This document shows, piece after piece, positions 45,564 through 53,657 of a stretch of 64,000 bases of DNA. The notes below the pieces were generated by a model that was not told where the DNA came from, did not search any database, and worked only from the letters and a program-made list of their open reading frames with translations. Position numbers and translations under genes: made by a program. The DNA is from Ottowia oryzae (GTDB taxonomy: Bacteria > Pseudomonadota > Gammaproteobacteria > Burkholderiales > Burkholderiaceae_C), in the NCBI RefSeq assembly GCF_003008535.1, contig NZ_CP027666.1, positions 1,240,001-1,304,000 of the forward strand. Direction: 5' to 3'. Position 1 is the stretch's first letter, and each line of letters opens with the position of its first letter.

Positions 45564-47066
45564 TCAGCCCGCCGAGGCGCTTGGCCCACCGCCCAGCGGC
45601 GTTTGCTTGACCAGGATCACCGTGCAAGGCGCGTGCATCGCCACCTTCATCGGAACGGTGGCGATGAAGCGCTGCAACTGCAGGCCATGCGTGGCCGCGC
45701 CCATGACGATCATGCTGACGTTGTTCGTGCTGGCGTAACGCACGATGGCGGCGGCGGGGTCGCTGTCTTCCAGGGCGTGGTACGACACTTGGTGCCCTTC
45801 CAGCGGCAGCGGCTTCGCCCAGCGCTTGAGCATGGCCAGCATTTGGCGCTGCAGTGCGGTTTCGCTGCGGGGGGCCTCGGTGGTGCTGGCCGCCATGGGC
45901 GACACCACGGTGGCCACCGCCAGCCGTGCGCCGGGGCGGATGCCCATCGACCGCGCCACCGCCTCGCGCAGCGACTGCAGCGTGGCGTCGGTCACGTCGT
46001 GGTGCGGCACGGCCACCATGACGATGGGCACTTCGGCCACCACGCGGGCGGGCAGGGGGCTGGGGTGGTATTGCTCGCCCGCGGCGCGCAGCCAGCGCTG
46101 GAGCTGGGCGACCATGCCCGAGCCGCGCAGGCGCTCGCCGCGCTCGGTCACTTGCACCTGCTCGGGGTGCGCCAGATCGAAGGCCAGGTGCGCGGCGGAG
46201 GGGTAGCGGTCGGCCGCCCGCGGCGCCAGGCAGCGCAGCACCACATCCTGCAGCCACGGCGGCAAGTCGGGGCGGCGCCGGCGCGGCGGCACGGGCTCCA
46301 TCCACAGGCGCTGGCGCAGACCGCCGGCCGTCGTGGGCGCGCCAAAGGGCAGTTCGCCGGTGGCCAGTTCGTACAGCAGCACGCCGATGGCGAAGACGTC
46401 GCTGCGCGGGTCGCCCCGCACGCCCACCACCTGCTCGGGCGACATGTACGCGGGCGAACCGATGGCCGGGCGCAGCTCTTCGGCCAGCAGATCCGGCAAC
46501 TGGGCGTGCCAGGACAGGCCGAAGTCCAGCAGCACGGCGTGCAGGGCGGCCGAGGGGTCGCGCGCAGCGGCGGTGATGGCCGCGTCGTCCGACGGGCCAC
46601 GCACGACCACGTTGGCGGGCTTCAGATCCAGGTGCACGGCGTTCTGCTGGTGCAAGGCGTGCGCGGCGGTGGCGACGGCGGCGCCCAGGGCGGCCAGCGT
46701 CTCAACGGGCAGCTTCTGGCGCTGCTGGGTGACGCGGTTCAGCCAGTGGTCCAGCGTGGGGCCGGGCACGTGCTCCATCACCACATAGGGCGTGGTGGCC
46801 AGATCACCCACGGCGACCAGGCGCGGCACGTGGGGGCCGCTGAGCGCTTGCAATATCTGGTGCTCCACCTCGAAGCCGACGATGGTCTCGGCGCCATCGC
46901 CTGCCGCCATGCGCGGCACCTTCATCACCATCGGGAAAGGCGCGGCGCGGCCGTCGGCGTAGGTCACTTCGTAGATGTCGGCCATGCCGCCGCGGTGCAG
47001 GCGCTGGCCCAGCTGGAATTCGTCCAGCACCATGCCGGGGGTTGCCTGGGGCGGTTGCGGGCTCAT
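45564..47066 (-). CDS. Serine/threonine protein kinase fused to a universal stress domain
   Basis: 500 residues. The N-terminal kinase domain (about 10-280) has GQRLHRGGMADIYE (Gly loop), VMKVPRM (ATP Lys), HLDLKPANVVV (catalytic loop with Asp), LLDFGLSWH (DFG) and AIGSPAYMSPEQ (activation segment), so the kinase looks active. HLD replaces the usual HRD. The C-terminal 170 residues form a UspA-like domain, ending VSMIVMGAATHGLQLQRFIA, VPMKVAMHAPCTVILVK. It overlaps the metallophosphoesterase gene by four bases. A regulatory phosphorylation pair is plausible. The targets are unknown. Confidence 0.92.
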   Translation of the reverse strand: MSPQPPQATPGMVLDEFQLGQRLHRGGMADIYEVTYADGRAAPFPMVMKVPRMAAGDGAETIVGFEVEHQILQALSGPHVPRLVAVGDLATTPYVVMEHVPGPTLDHWLNRVTQQRQKLPVETLAALGAAVATAAHALHQQNAVHLDLKPANVVVRGPSDDAAITAAARDPSAALHAVLLDFGLSWHAQLPDLLAEELRPAIGSPAYMSPEQVVGVRGDPRSDVFAIGVLLYELATGELPFGAPTTAGGLRQRLWMEPVPPRRRRPDLPPWLQDVVLRCLAPRAADRYPSAAHLAFDLAHPEQVQVTERGERLRGSGMVAQLQRWLRAAGEQYHPSPLPARVVAEVPIVMVAVPHHDVTDATLQSLREAVARSMGIRPGARLAVATVVSPMAASTTEAPRSETALQRQMLAMLKRWAKPLPLEGHQVSYHALEDSDPAAAIVRYASTNNVSMIVMGAATHGLQLQRFIATVPMKVAMHAPCTVILVKQTPLGGGPSASAG

Positions 47067-47827
47067 CGGCCCACCTCAAGCCGGTCGGCAAAGAAGACCG
47101 GCAGTGGCGTGGCGCGGATGGCGTCGGCGGCGGCCTGCACGTCGTAGGGCACGCGGTGAAAGGTGAGCTGCTGGGCGGCTTCGTCAAACAGCGCGTACAT
47201 GGCGTCGGTACGGCCATCGCGCGGCTGCCCCACGGCGCCCACGGTGGCCAGCCAGTGGCGATGGCGCGGTACGGGTATCGCCACGCCGGGCGTGGGCTCG
47301 AACGGCATCAGCCTGCCCGCGCCGCCGCGAAAGTACAGGGTCTGCCGGTGCACGTGGCCGCCAAAAACGTAGCGCACGTCCTCGCTGCCGATGGGCGGCG
47401 TGGCCGCGCCTTCCAGGCTGAGCGCGGCGGTCTGCGGCGTGGTGACGTAGTGCCAATGGGATGGGGCGTCGGCGCTGGCGTGCACCAGCAGCGTGCGGCC
47501 GGTGCGGGCGGTCAGCGGCAGGGCGGCCAGAAAGGCGCGCTCTTCGGCACTCAGCTGCTCTTGCGTCCACGCCACGCCGGTGTGGGCCATCTTCGTGGCA
47601 TCGGCGATGGCGACGTTGGCATAGTGGTCGTGGTTGCCCTTGACCATCAGCGCGCCCGCCTCGGCCAGGCGCATCGCGCGCTGCGCCACCTGCGCCGGAA
47701 AGGCGCCGTAGCCCACCAGGTCGCCCAGCAGGGCGTAGCCCTGGGCGCCGGCCGCCTCGGCGTGCGCCAGGCAAGCCTCGAAGGCGTGCAGGTTGGCGTG
47801 GATGTCGGACAGCAGGGCTAGCTTCAT
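47063..47827 (-). CDS. Metallophosphoesterase
   Basis: 254 residues starting MKLALLSDIHANLHAFEACL. The calcineurin-like metal ligands are visible: DIHAN (D8, H10), GDLVGYG, KGNHDHYAN and GGHVHRQTLYF. This is the YfcE/MPE type that acts on phosphodiesters or phosphoproteins. It is first in a two-gene unit whose second gene is a Ser/Thr kinase-Usp fusion, the stop and start overlapping. It may reverse the kinase's phosphorylations, but this is inference from order alone. Divergent from liuE. Confidence 0.88.
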   Translation of the reverse strand: MKLALLSDIHANLHAFEACLAHAEAAGAQGYALLGDLVGYGAFPAQVAQRAMRLAEAGALMVKGNHDHYANVAIADATKMAHTGVAWTQEQLSAEERAFLAALPLTARTGRTLLVHASADAPSHWHYVTTPQTAALSLEGAATPPIGSEDVRYVFGGHVHRQTLYFRGGAGRLMPFEPTPGVAIPVPRHRHWLATVGAVGQPRDGRTDAMYALFDEAAQQLTFHRVPYDVQAAADAIRATPLPVFFADRLEVGR

Positions 47828-47964
47828 TCAGGGGCGCGCGGGCGTCGGGCTGGAGCGCTTGGGCATCTTAAGCGTGCGGCCATGCCGCCCGGGCGACGGC
47901 GCGCCCCGCCCGCCAACGCTACACTGCCTCGTTGCCCCAGAAGGCCCACTATTCCCACACCGCC

Positions 47965-48873
47965 ATGACCCTGCCCACCCGAGTCAAGATTGTCGATGTC
48001 GGCCCGCGCGACGGCTTGCAAAATGAGAAGCAACCCGTGCCCGCCGCCGTCAAGATCGAGCTGGTGCAGCGCCTGCAATCGGCAGGGCTGACCGAGATCG
48101 AGGTCACCAGCTACGTCAGCCCTAAATGGGTGCCGCAGATGGCCGACAACCACGAGGTGATGAGCGGCATCCAACGCCAGCCGGGCGTGCGCTACAGCGT
48201 GCTCACGCCGAACATGAAGGGCTTCGAGGCGGCGCTGGCCGACCGGCCGGACGAGATCGTGGTGTTCGGCGCGGCCAGCGAGGCGTTCAGCCAGAAGAAC
48301 ATCAACTGCTCTATCGCCGAAAGCATTGAGCGTTTCGCCCCCGTGGTCGAGGCTGCCCGCGCCAAGGGCATCTACGTGCGCGGCGCGATGAGCTGTGCCG
48401 TGGGCTGTCCCTACGAAGGCGAGATCGCGCCCGAGCGCGTGGCCTACTTGGCCGGCCTGATGAAAGGCATTGGCGTGCAGCACGTGGGCGTGGCCGACAC
48501 GATTGGCGTGGGCACGCCGCGCAAGGTGCAGGCCGCCATCGAGGCCGCTTTGCAGCACTACGAATTGAACGACGTGTCCGGCCACTTCCACGACACCTAT
48601 GGGCAGGCGCTGGCCAACACGCTGGCCGCGCTGGAGCTGGGCGTGTGGCAGTACGACACGTCCGTGGCGGGCCTGGGCGGCTGTCCCTACGCCAAGGGCG
48701 CCACGGGCAACGTCGCCACCGAAGACGTGGTCTACATGCTGCAGGGCATGGGCATCGATACCGGCATCGACCTGAACAAGCTGGTGGATGCCGGGGCCTA
48801 CATCAGCGCCCAACTGGGTCGAAAGAGCGGCTCACGCGTGGCCACGGCCCTGCTGGCCAAGTGCGCGGGCTGA
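47965..48873 (+). CDS. liuE: Hydroxymethylglutaryl-CoA lyase
   Basis: Splits HMG-CoA into acetyl-CoA and acetoacetate, the last step of leucine degradation. 302 residues from the ATG at 47965. HMGL-like TIM-barrel motifs are intact: IVDVGPRDGLQNEKQ with the catalytic Arg-Asp, SYVSPKWVPQMAD, GVADTIGVGTP, HFHDTYGQALAN, and the active-site cysteine in GGCPYAKGATGNVATEDV. It is separated from liuD by the GhrA-like pseudogene and the kinase pair. A LysE-type gene follows after 13 nt. Confidence 0.96.
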   Translation: MTLPTRVKIVDVGPRDGLQNEKQPVPAAVKIELVQRLQSAGLTEIEVTSYVSPKWVPQMADNHEVMSGIQRQPGVRYSVLTPNMKGFEAALADRPDEIVVFGAASEAFSQKNINCSIAESIERFAPVVEAARAKGIYVRGAMSCAVGCPYEGEIAPERVAYLAGLMKGIGVQHVGVADTIGVGTPRKVQAAIEAALQHYELNDVSGHFHDTYGQALANTLAALELGVWQYDTSVAGLGGCPYAKGATGNVATEDVVYMLQGMGIDTGIDLNKLVDAGAYISAQLGRKSGSRVATALLAKCAG

Positions 48874-48886
48874 GGCGGGTAGCGCG

Positions 48887-49531
48887 ATGAGTTGGCATGT
48901 CTGGCTGGCGTATTTCGCCGCGGCTTGGCTGATTGCGCTGTCGCCCGGCTCGGGCGCCGTGCTGTCGATGAGCCACGGGCTGAGCTATGGCGTGCGCCAG
49001 ACCACGGCCACCATCGTGGGTCTGCAACTGGGCCTGGCTTTCATCCTGGTCGTGGCGGGCGCCGGGGTGGGCGCGCTGCTGGTCACATCGGCCACCGCGT
49101 TCACCGTGGTCAAGGTGCTGGGCGCCGCCTACCTTCTGTGGCTGGGTTGGCGGCAGTGGCGCACACCGCTGGGTCTGCCCGGTGACGATGGCGGCATGCC
49201 TGCGGCGGCGCCGCTCAGCGTGCGGCGCCGCGTGGCGCTGGGCTTGTTCACCAACGCCACCAACCCGAAGGGCATCGTCTTCATGGTGGCGGTGCTGCCG
49301 CAGTTCATCCACCCGCGCCAGCCGCTGGTGCCGCAGCTGGCCATCCTGCTGGTCACCACGCTGGCGGTGGATTTCGTGGTGATGCACGGCTACGCGGCGC
49401 TGGCCTCGCGCCTGCGCGGCTGGCTGAAATCGGCCAGGGCGCGGCGCACGCAGAACCGCGTGTTCGGCGGCGTGCTGATGGCCATGGGCGCCAGCCTGTT
49501 GATGGTCGATCGCGTGGCGCGCAGCACTTGA
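48887..49531 (+). CDS. LysE-family amino acid/metabolite exporter
   Basis: 214 residues from the ATG at 48887. Six hydrophobic segments fit the LysE/RhtB fold: SWHVWLAYFAAAWLIAL, the conserved SPGSGAVLSMSHGLSYGVRQ, TIVGLQLGLAFILVV, then VLGAAYLLWLGWRQW and LFTNATNPKGIVFMVAVLPQF. Members export amino acids or derivatives such as homoserine and threonine; the substrate is unknown. Close spacing to liuE suggests cotranscription. The gene sits at the end of the leucine cluster. Confidence 0.92.
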   Translation: MSWHVWLAYFAAAWLIALSPGSGAVLSMSHGLSYGVRQTTATIVGLQLGLAFILVVAGAGVGALLVTSATAFTVVKVLGAAYLLWLGWRQWRTPLGLPGDDGGMPAAAPLSVRRRVALGLFTNATNPKGIVFMVAVLPQFIHPRQPLVPQLAILLVTTLAVDFVVMHGYAALASRLRGWLKSARARRTQNRVFGGVLMAMGASLLMVDRVARST

Positions 49532-49550
49532 TGCCTTACGGTGACTTGCC

Positions 49551-50060
49551 ATGTCTGATGTGACCGATTCCACTTTGCCAGAGGGCGTCAAGCGCGTGCG
49601 CGCCGCCCTGATCGCCGCCGGCCACCCCCACGCGCCCGTGATGCTGGACGACGCCGCGCGCACCGCGCAGCAGGCGGCCGACGCGCTGGGCATCTGCGTG
49701 GGGCAGATCGCCAAGAGCATCATCTTTCGCCGCAAAGAGGACGACGTGGCGGTGCTCGTTGTCACCAGCGGCGACCGCCGGGTGGACGAAAAGCGCGTGG
49801 CCGCGCTGGTCGGAAAGATCGGCCGGGCCGATGCCGAATTCGTCAAGGCGCGCACCGGTTTTTCTATTGGGGGCGTGTCGCCGCTGGCGCACGTGCAGGC
49901 GCCGGTGGTGCTGATCGACCAAGACCTGTTTCGCTTCGAAGAAATCTGGGCCGCTGCGGGCCACCCGCACGCGGTGTTCAAGCTGCACCCGCGCGACTTG
50001 CCCGCGCTGACGGGCGGCGCGCCCGTGGCCGACGTCGTGCAGGCGCCCGTGCAGGCCTGA
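49551..50060 (+). CDS. YbaK/EbsC-family aminoacyl-tRNA deacylase
   Basis: 169 residues. The family removes mischarged amino acids (for example Cys-tRNA-Pro) in trans. Landmarks are TAQQAADALGICVGQIAKSI followed by the strand-loop VLVVTSGDRRVDEKRVAALV, and the loop RTGFSIGGVSPLAHV (GG-S-P motif). No catalytic residue change is obvious, but the exact tRNA specificity cannot be read. It stands 19 nt behind the LysE-type gene and 4 nt before the DUF1289 gene, so all may be one transcript. Confidence 0.9.
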   Translation: MSDVTDSTLPEGVKRVRAALIAAGHPHAPVMLDDAARTAQQAADALGICVGQIAKSIIFRRKEDDVAVLVVTSGDRRVDEKRVAALVGKIGRADAEFVKARTGFSIGGVSPLAHVQAPVVLIDQDLFRFEEIWAAAGHPHAVFKLHPRDLPALTGGAPVADVVQAPVQA

Positions 50061-50064
50061 CGCC

Positions 50065-50331
50065 ATGGCCAGCGCAGACGATGCCGTGCGGCCCGAGCGC
50101 CCCGCCGTCACCCAAGTGGCGTTTGACCCCGACCGCGACGCCGGCCCGGTGCCTTCGCCCTGCGTGAACGTGTGCGAGCTGGACGCGGCGCGCCAGGGCT
50201 GCATCGGCTGCTTTCGCCTGCTGGGCGAAATCTCCGGCTGGCGCGCGATGAGCGACGACGACAAGCGCGCCATCTGGCGCCAGGTTTTGGTGCGGCGAAA
50301 GCAAGCCACGCCCCAGGAAGAACGCCCATGA
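50065..50331 (+). CDS. DUF1289 protein
   Basis: 88 residues. The family signature is a cysteine cluster, here PSPCVNVCELDAARQGCIGC, followed by FRLLGEISGW. Such small proteins probably bind a metal or iron-sulphur centre; the function is unknown. Overlaps the next gene by four bases (ATGA). DUF1289 genes often accompany small oxidoreductase or isomerase genes, as here. Confidence 0.88.
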   Translation: MASADDAVRPERPAVTQVAFDPDRDAGPVPSPCVNVCELDAARQGCIGCFRLLGEISGWRAMSDDDKRAIWRQVLVRRKQATPQEERP

Positions 50332-51002
50332 AACGCATTGACTGCACCATCGACTTCGTTTCGCCCTACGCCTACCTGGCGTTTGAAGAGCTGCCCCGCG
50401 CGCTGCAGGGGCTGAGCTATGAGGTGCGCTACCAGCCCGTCCTGTTCGCCGCGCTGCTGAACGCGCACGGCCAGCGTGGCCCGGCCGAAATCGCGCCCAA
50501 GCGCGACTGGATTTATCGCCACGCGCTGTGGCAGGCCGAGGTGCTGGGTATTCCCATGCAGATGCCCGCCGCGCACCCGTTCAACCCGCTGGCGCTGCTG
50601 CGGCTGGCGTGGGCGTGCGCGCGCCAGGGCAGCCCCAACCGCTATGTCTGCGAAACCGTGTTCCGCCACGTCTGGCGCGCCGAAGGCGCGGCGGCCGACG
50701 ACGCCGACCGCCTGGCGCAACTCACCGCGCAACTGGCCCCCGCGCGCGATCCGGCCAGCGCCGAAGTCAAGCTGGCCCTGAAGCAAGCCACCGATGCGGC
50801 GCAGGCCGCCGGCGTGTTTGGCGTGCCGACCTTCGCCGTGGACGGGCGCCTGTTCTGGGGGCTGGACGCGCTGCCCATGCTGCGCGCCCACCTGGAGGGC
50901 GACGCGCGCGTCGATGCGGTTTGGCAACGCGCCGCAAGCGTGGCGCAAGGCGTGCACCGCCCAATACAGGCTGCGTCAGATGCCTCCGGCCCAGTGGGCT
51001 GA
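50328..51002 (+). CDS. 2-hydroxychromene-2-carboxylate isomerase-like (DsbA family) protein
   Basis: 224 residues from the ATG at 50328. A thioredoxin-like fold of the HCCA isomerase/kappa GST type: MKRIDCTIDFVSPYAYLAFE has the Ser that binds glutathione in place of the redox Cys. GIPMQMPAAHPFNPLALLRL and GVFGVPTFAVDGRLFWGLD are also typical. The family isomerises chromene carboxylates in naphthalene degradation or acts as a glutathione transferase; the natural substrate here is unknown. Overlaps DUF1289. A dispersed repeat begins directly after the stop. Confidence 0.9.
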   Translation: MKRIDCTIDFVSPYAYLAFEELPRALQGLSYEVRYQPVLFAALLNAHGQRGPAEIAPKRDWIYRHALWQAEVLGIPMQMPAAHPFNPLALLRLAWACARQGSPNRYVCETVFRHVWRAEGAAADDADRLAQLTAQLAPARDPASAEVKLALKQATDAAQAAGVFGVPTFAVDGRLFWGLDALPMLRAHLEGDARVDAVWQRAASVAQGVHRPIQAASDASGPVG

Positions 51003-51003
51003 T

Positions 51004-51060
51004 TTGCTATTTAAGTTGTAGCTGCTTGCGCAGGCTGCACCAGCGCTGGAGGCGGTTTGG
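51004..51060 (-). repeat. Dispersed two-hairpin repeat, copy 14
   Basis: Reverse orientation. Minus-strand reading: CCAAACCGCCTCCAGCGC, spacer, CTGCGCAAGCAGCTAC, AACTTAA, ATAGCA. Starts one base after the isomerase stop. Confidence 0.9.
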
Positions 51061-51083
51061 ATGCCAAGAATCCATTGCCCGCC

Positions 51084-52907
51084 ATGCCCAATGCCTTCAA
51101 CTTCACGGCTTCGCCCTTCGACTGCCTGACGCAGGACGAGCAGCGCACGGTGCGCGACGCCGTCGACGTCGCCTACTTTGCCGAAGGCGCCACGCTGCTG
51201 GAGCCCGGCGACGCGCCCAGCCACCTGTTCGTGCTCATCAAGGGCGTGGTGGCCCAGCTCGACGACGGGCAGACGGTGGCCACCTACGGGCCGGACGAAT
51301 GCTTTGACGGCCGCGCCCTGGTGGCCGGGCGCGCCAGTCACCGCTTCGTGGCGCTGGAAGAGGTCGTCGCCTATGAGTTGCAGCGCGAGGCGGTGATGGC
51401 GCTGATCGCCGCCAACGCCACGTTTGGCGCCCTGCTGTTCGCCGACATCGGCGCCAAGCTCAGCGCGCTGGCCGAGCGGCACAGCCAGCATCAGCTGCAT
51501 TCGCTGACCCTGTCGCGCGTGGACGAGGCTTTCCTGCGCCCGCCGCTGATCGTGAACGCCAGCACGTCCGTTCTGGAGGTGGTGCGCTTGTTCCAGTCCG
51601 AGCGCGCCACCTCGGTGCTGGTGCGCGACACGCACAGCCAGCCCGCGCGCACCGGCATCTTCACCACCAACGCGCTGCAGCGCGCCGTGCTGGACGGGCG
51701 CCCGCTGCACAGCCTGCCCGTGGGCGAGATGAGCAACTTCGCGCTGGTCACCATGCAGGCGGGCGACCAGCTGGGCGACGCCATGGCGTTGATGCTGAAA
51801 AAGCGCATCCACCGCGTGGTGGTGCTGGAGGGCACGCGCATCGTCGGTGTGCTGGAAGCGCTGGACCTGTTCAGCTTTCTGTCGAACCACTCGCACATGA
51901 TCACCGTGCGCATCGAACAGGCCAGCGACCTGCCTGGCCTGGCAGAAGCGGCCGCGCAGATCACTCGGCTGATCGGGCTGCTGCACCGCGGCGGCACGCG
52001 CGTGGCGCTGATCGCGCAGCTGGTCCAGCAGCTCAACGCCCGCCTGTTCGAGCGGGCGTGGCAGATGATCGCCCCGCCCGCCCTGCAGGCCGCCAGCTGC
52101 CTGGTGGTGATGGGCAGCGAGGGGCGGGGCGAACAGCTGCTCAAGACCGACCAGGACAACGCGCTGATCCTGCGCGACGGCTACGCGCCGCCGGCCGACC
52201 TGGGCGCGCTGTGCGACCGCTTTTCCGACGCGCTGGCCAGCTTTGGCTACCCGCCGTGCCCGGGGCAGATCATGCTGAGCAACCCCGCTTGGCGCGGCAG
52301 CGTCAGCGAATTCAGCCGCCGCGCGCGCGAATGGCTGCTGGAGCCCAGCGACGAGCACCTGATGCGCCTGGCCATCTTCATGGACGCGCACACAGTGGCC
52401 GGCGACGCCGCCTTGCTGGACCAGGTGCGCGCCAGCGTGGCCCAGGTGGCCCACGACAACGACGCGCTGCTGGCCCGCTTTGCCGCCGCCGTCGATGCGT
52501 TTGGCCACGGCAGCAGCTGGTGGGGCCGCCTGCTGGGCCGCGGCGACGCCGAGCGCCTGCTGGATCTGAAAAAGGAAGGCATCTTCCCCATCGTGCACGG
52601 CGCGCGCAGCCTGGCCTTTGCGCAAGGCGTGGCCGCCACCAGCACCGCCGACCGCGTTGCCGCACTGGTGCAGCAAGGCGTGCTGGACGCCACGGCGGGC
52701 GACGAGCTGGTGCAAAGCCTGCACCTGTTGATGGGGCTGAAGCTGAAGGCCGGCCTGACCGAGCTGGACGCGGGCAAGCCCGTCAGCGGCGCGGTAGACA
52801 TGGCGCGCCTGACCACGCTGGAGCGCGACCTGCTCAAGGACGCGCTGGCCGCCGTCAAGCGCTTCAAGGCGGTGCTGCGCCAGCGCTTTCGGCTGGACAC
52901 CCTGTGA
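51084..52907 (+). CDS. Cyclic-nucleotide-binding/CBS/DUF294 nucleotidyltransferase-like protein
   Basis: 607 residues from the ATG at 51084 (a TTG nine codons earlier lies at the edge of the repeat). Domain order: cNMP-binding domain (about 1-130, with FAEGATLLEPGDAPSHLFVL), a CBS pair (about 150-270, VLEVVRLFQSERATSVLV and KKRIHRVVVLEGTRIVGVLE), then DUF294 nucleotidyltransferase-like domains with MGSEGRGEQLLKTDQDNALI, which keeps the GSxGRxE and DxD pattern. It resembles GlnD-like signal proteins of unknown output. Its stop overlaps the exonuclease start by one base. Confidence 0.92.
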   Translation: MPNAFNFTASPFDCLTQDEQRTVRDAVDVAYFAEGATLLEPGDAPSHLFVLIKGVVAQLDDGQTVATYGPDECFDGRALVAGRASHRFVALEEVVAYELQREAVMALIAANATFGALLFADIGAKLSALAERHSQHQLHSLTLSRVDEAFLRPPLIVNASTSVLEVVRLFQSERATSVLVRDTHSQPARTGIFTTNALQRAVLDGRPLHSLPVGEMSNFALVTMQAGDQLGDAMALMLKKRIHRVVVLEGTRIVGVLEALDLFSFLSNHSHMITVRIEQASDLPGLAEAAAQITRLIGLLHRGGTRVALIAQLVQQLNARLFERAWQMIAPPALQAASCLVVMGSEGRGEQLLKTDQDNALILRDGYAPPADLGALCDRFSDALASFGYPPCPGQIMLSNPAWRGSVSEFSRRAREWLLEPSDEHLMRLAIFMDAHTVAGDAALLDQVRASVAQVAHDNDALLARFAAAVDAFGHGSSWWGRLLGRGDAERLLDLKKEGIFPIVHGARSLAFAQGVAATSTADRVAALVQQGVLDATAGDELVQSLHLLMGLKLKAGLTELDAGKPVSGAVDMARLTTLERDLLKDALAAVKRFKAVLRQRFRLDTL

Positions 52908-53554
52908 TGCACGGCCTGCACGATCGCTGGCAGGGCTGGCGCCGGCGCTGGCAGCTGGCGCGGCTGCGCGCGCCCGAATTCGCCTTCATGTTCGCCCCGC
53001 CGCCGCCCAACGAATGGGTGGCGCTGGACTGCGAGACCACCGGCCTGAACGTGCGCAGCGACGAGATCATCGCCATCGGCGCGGTGCGCATCGCAGGCCA
53101 GCGCGTGATGACCAGTGAGCGGCTGGAGCTGCTGGTGCGCCCCCGCGGCGGCGTGTCGCCCGACAGCGTGCGCGTGCACCGGCTGCGCGCCCGCGACGTG
53201 GCCGACGGCCTGCCCGTGCAAGATGCGGTCAAGCGGCTGATGCACTTCATCGGTAGCCGGCCGCTGGTGGGCTACTACCTGGAATTCGACGTGGCCATGC
53301 TCAACCGGGTGGTGCGGCCGCTGCTGGGGGTGGGCTTGCCGCAGCCCTGCATCGAGGTGTCGGCGATGTACCACGACCACAAGTTCCGCCAGCTGCCGCC
53401 CTCGCACCAGCAGGGCAATGTGGACATTGACCTGCGCTTTGCCACGCTGATGGCCGACCTGGCCTTGCCCACGCGCGAAGCGCATGACGCGCTGAACGAC
53501 GCGGTGATGGCGGCCCTGGCCTTCATCAAGCTGCAGCGCCTGCGGGCAGGGTGA
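52907..53554 (+). CDS. 3'-5' exonuclease (DnaQ-like)
   Basis: 215 residues. The DEDD exonuclease fold is clear: VALDCETTGLNVRSDEIIAI has the first Asp-Glu pair, LVGYYLEFDVAMLNRVV the second Asp, and REAHDALNDAVMAALAFI the final His-Asp motif. It resembles the epsilon-type proofreading subunit but is a standalone protein with a basic N-terminal extension (HDRWQGWRRRWQLARLRA). It is always adjacent to DUF294 in relatives known to me, so a shared nucleotide-based regulatory task is plausible but unproven. Confidence 0.92.
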   Translation: MHGLHDRWQGWRRRWQLARLRAPEFAFMFAPPPPNEWVALDCETTGLNVRSDEIIAIGAVRIAGQRVMTSERLELLVRPRGGVSPDSVRVHRLRARDVADGLPVQDAVKRLMHFIGSRPLVGYYLEFDVAMLNRVVRPLLGVGLPQPCIEVSAMYHDHKFRQLPPSHQQGNVDIDLRFATLMADLALPTREAHDALNDAVMAALAFIKLQRLRAG

Positions 53555-53560
53555 CCTAAA

Positions 53561-53613
53561 AGAAATCTGCCTCTGGCGCCCACGCCACAAGCGCTGGAAG
53601 GTGATGCTTCATA
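53561..53613 (+). repeat. Dispersed two-hairpin repeat, copy 15
   Basis: AGAAATCTGCCTCTGGCGCC, spacer, CAAGCGCTGGAAGGTGAT. The left arm is near-consensus; the right hairpin has decayed. It begins seven bases after the exonuclease stop. Confidence 0.8.
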
Positions 53614-53614
53614 A

Positions 53615-53642
53615 AAGAAGCCGGGCCAAGGCCCGGCTTCTT
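53615..53642. terminator. Bidirectional terminator between exonuclease and actP
   Basis: GAAGCCGGGCC (53617-53627) / GGCCCGGCTTC (53630-53640), extended by AA/TT to 13 pairs with a 2-nt loop. Short A/T tails on both sides. Confidence 0.85.
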
Positions 53643-53657
53643 CATGCGCGTGTGCGC

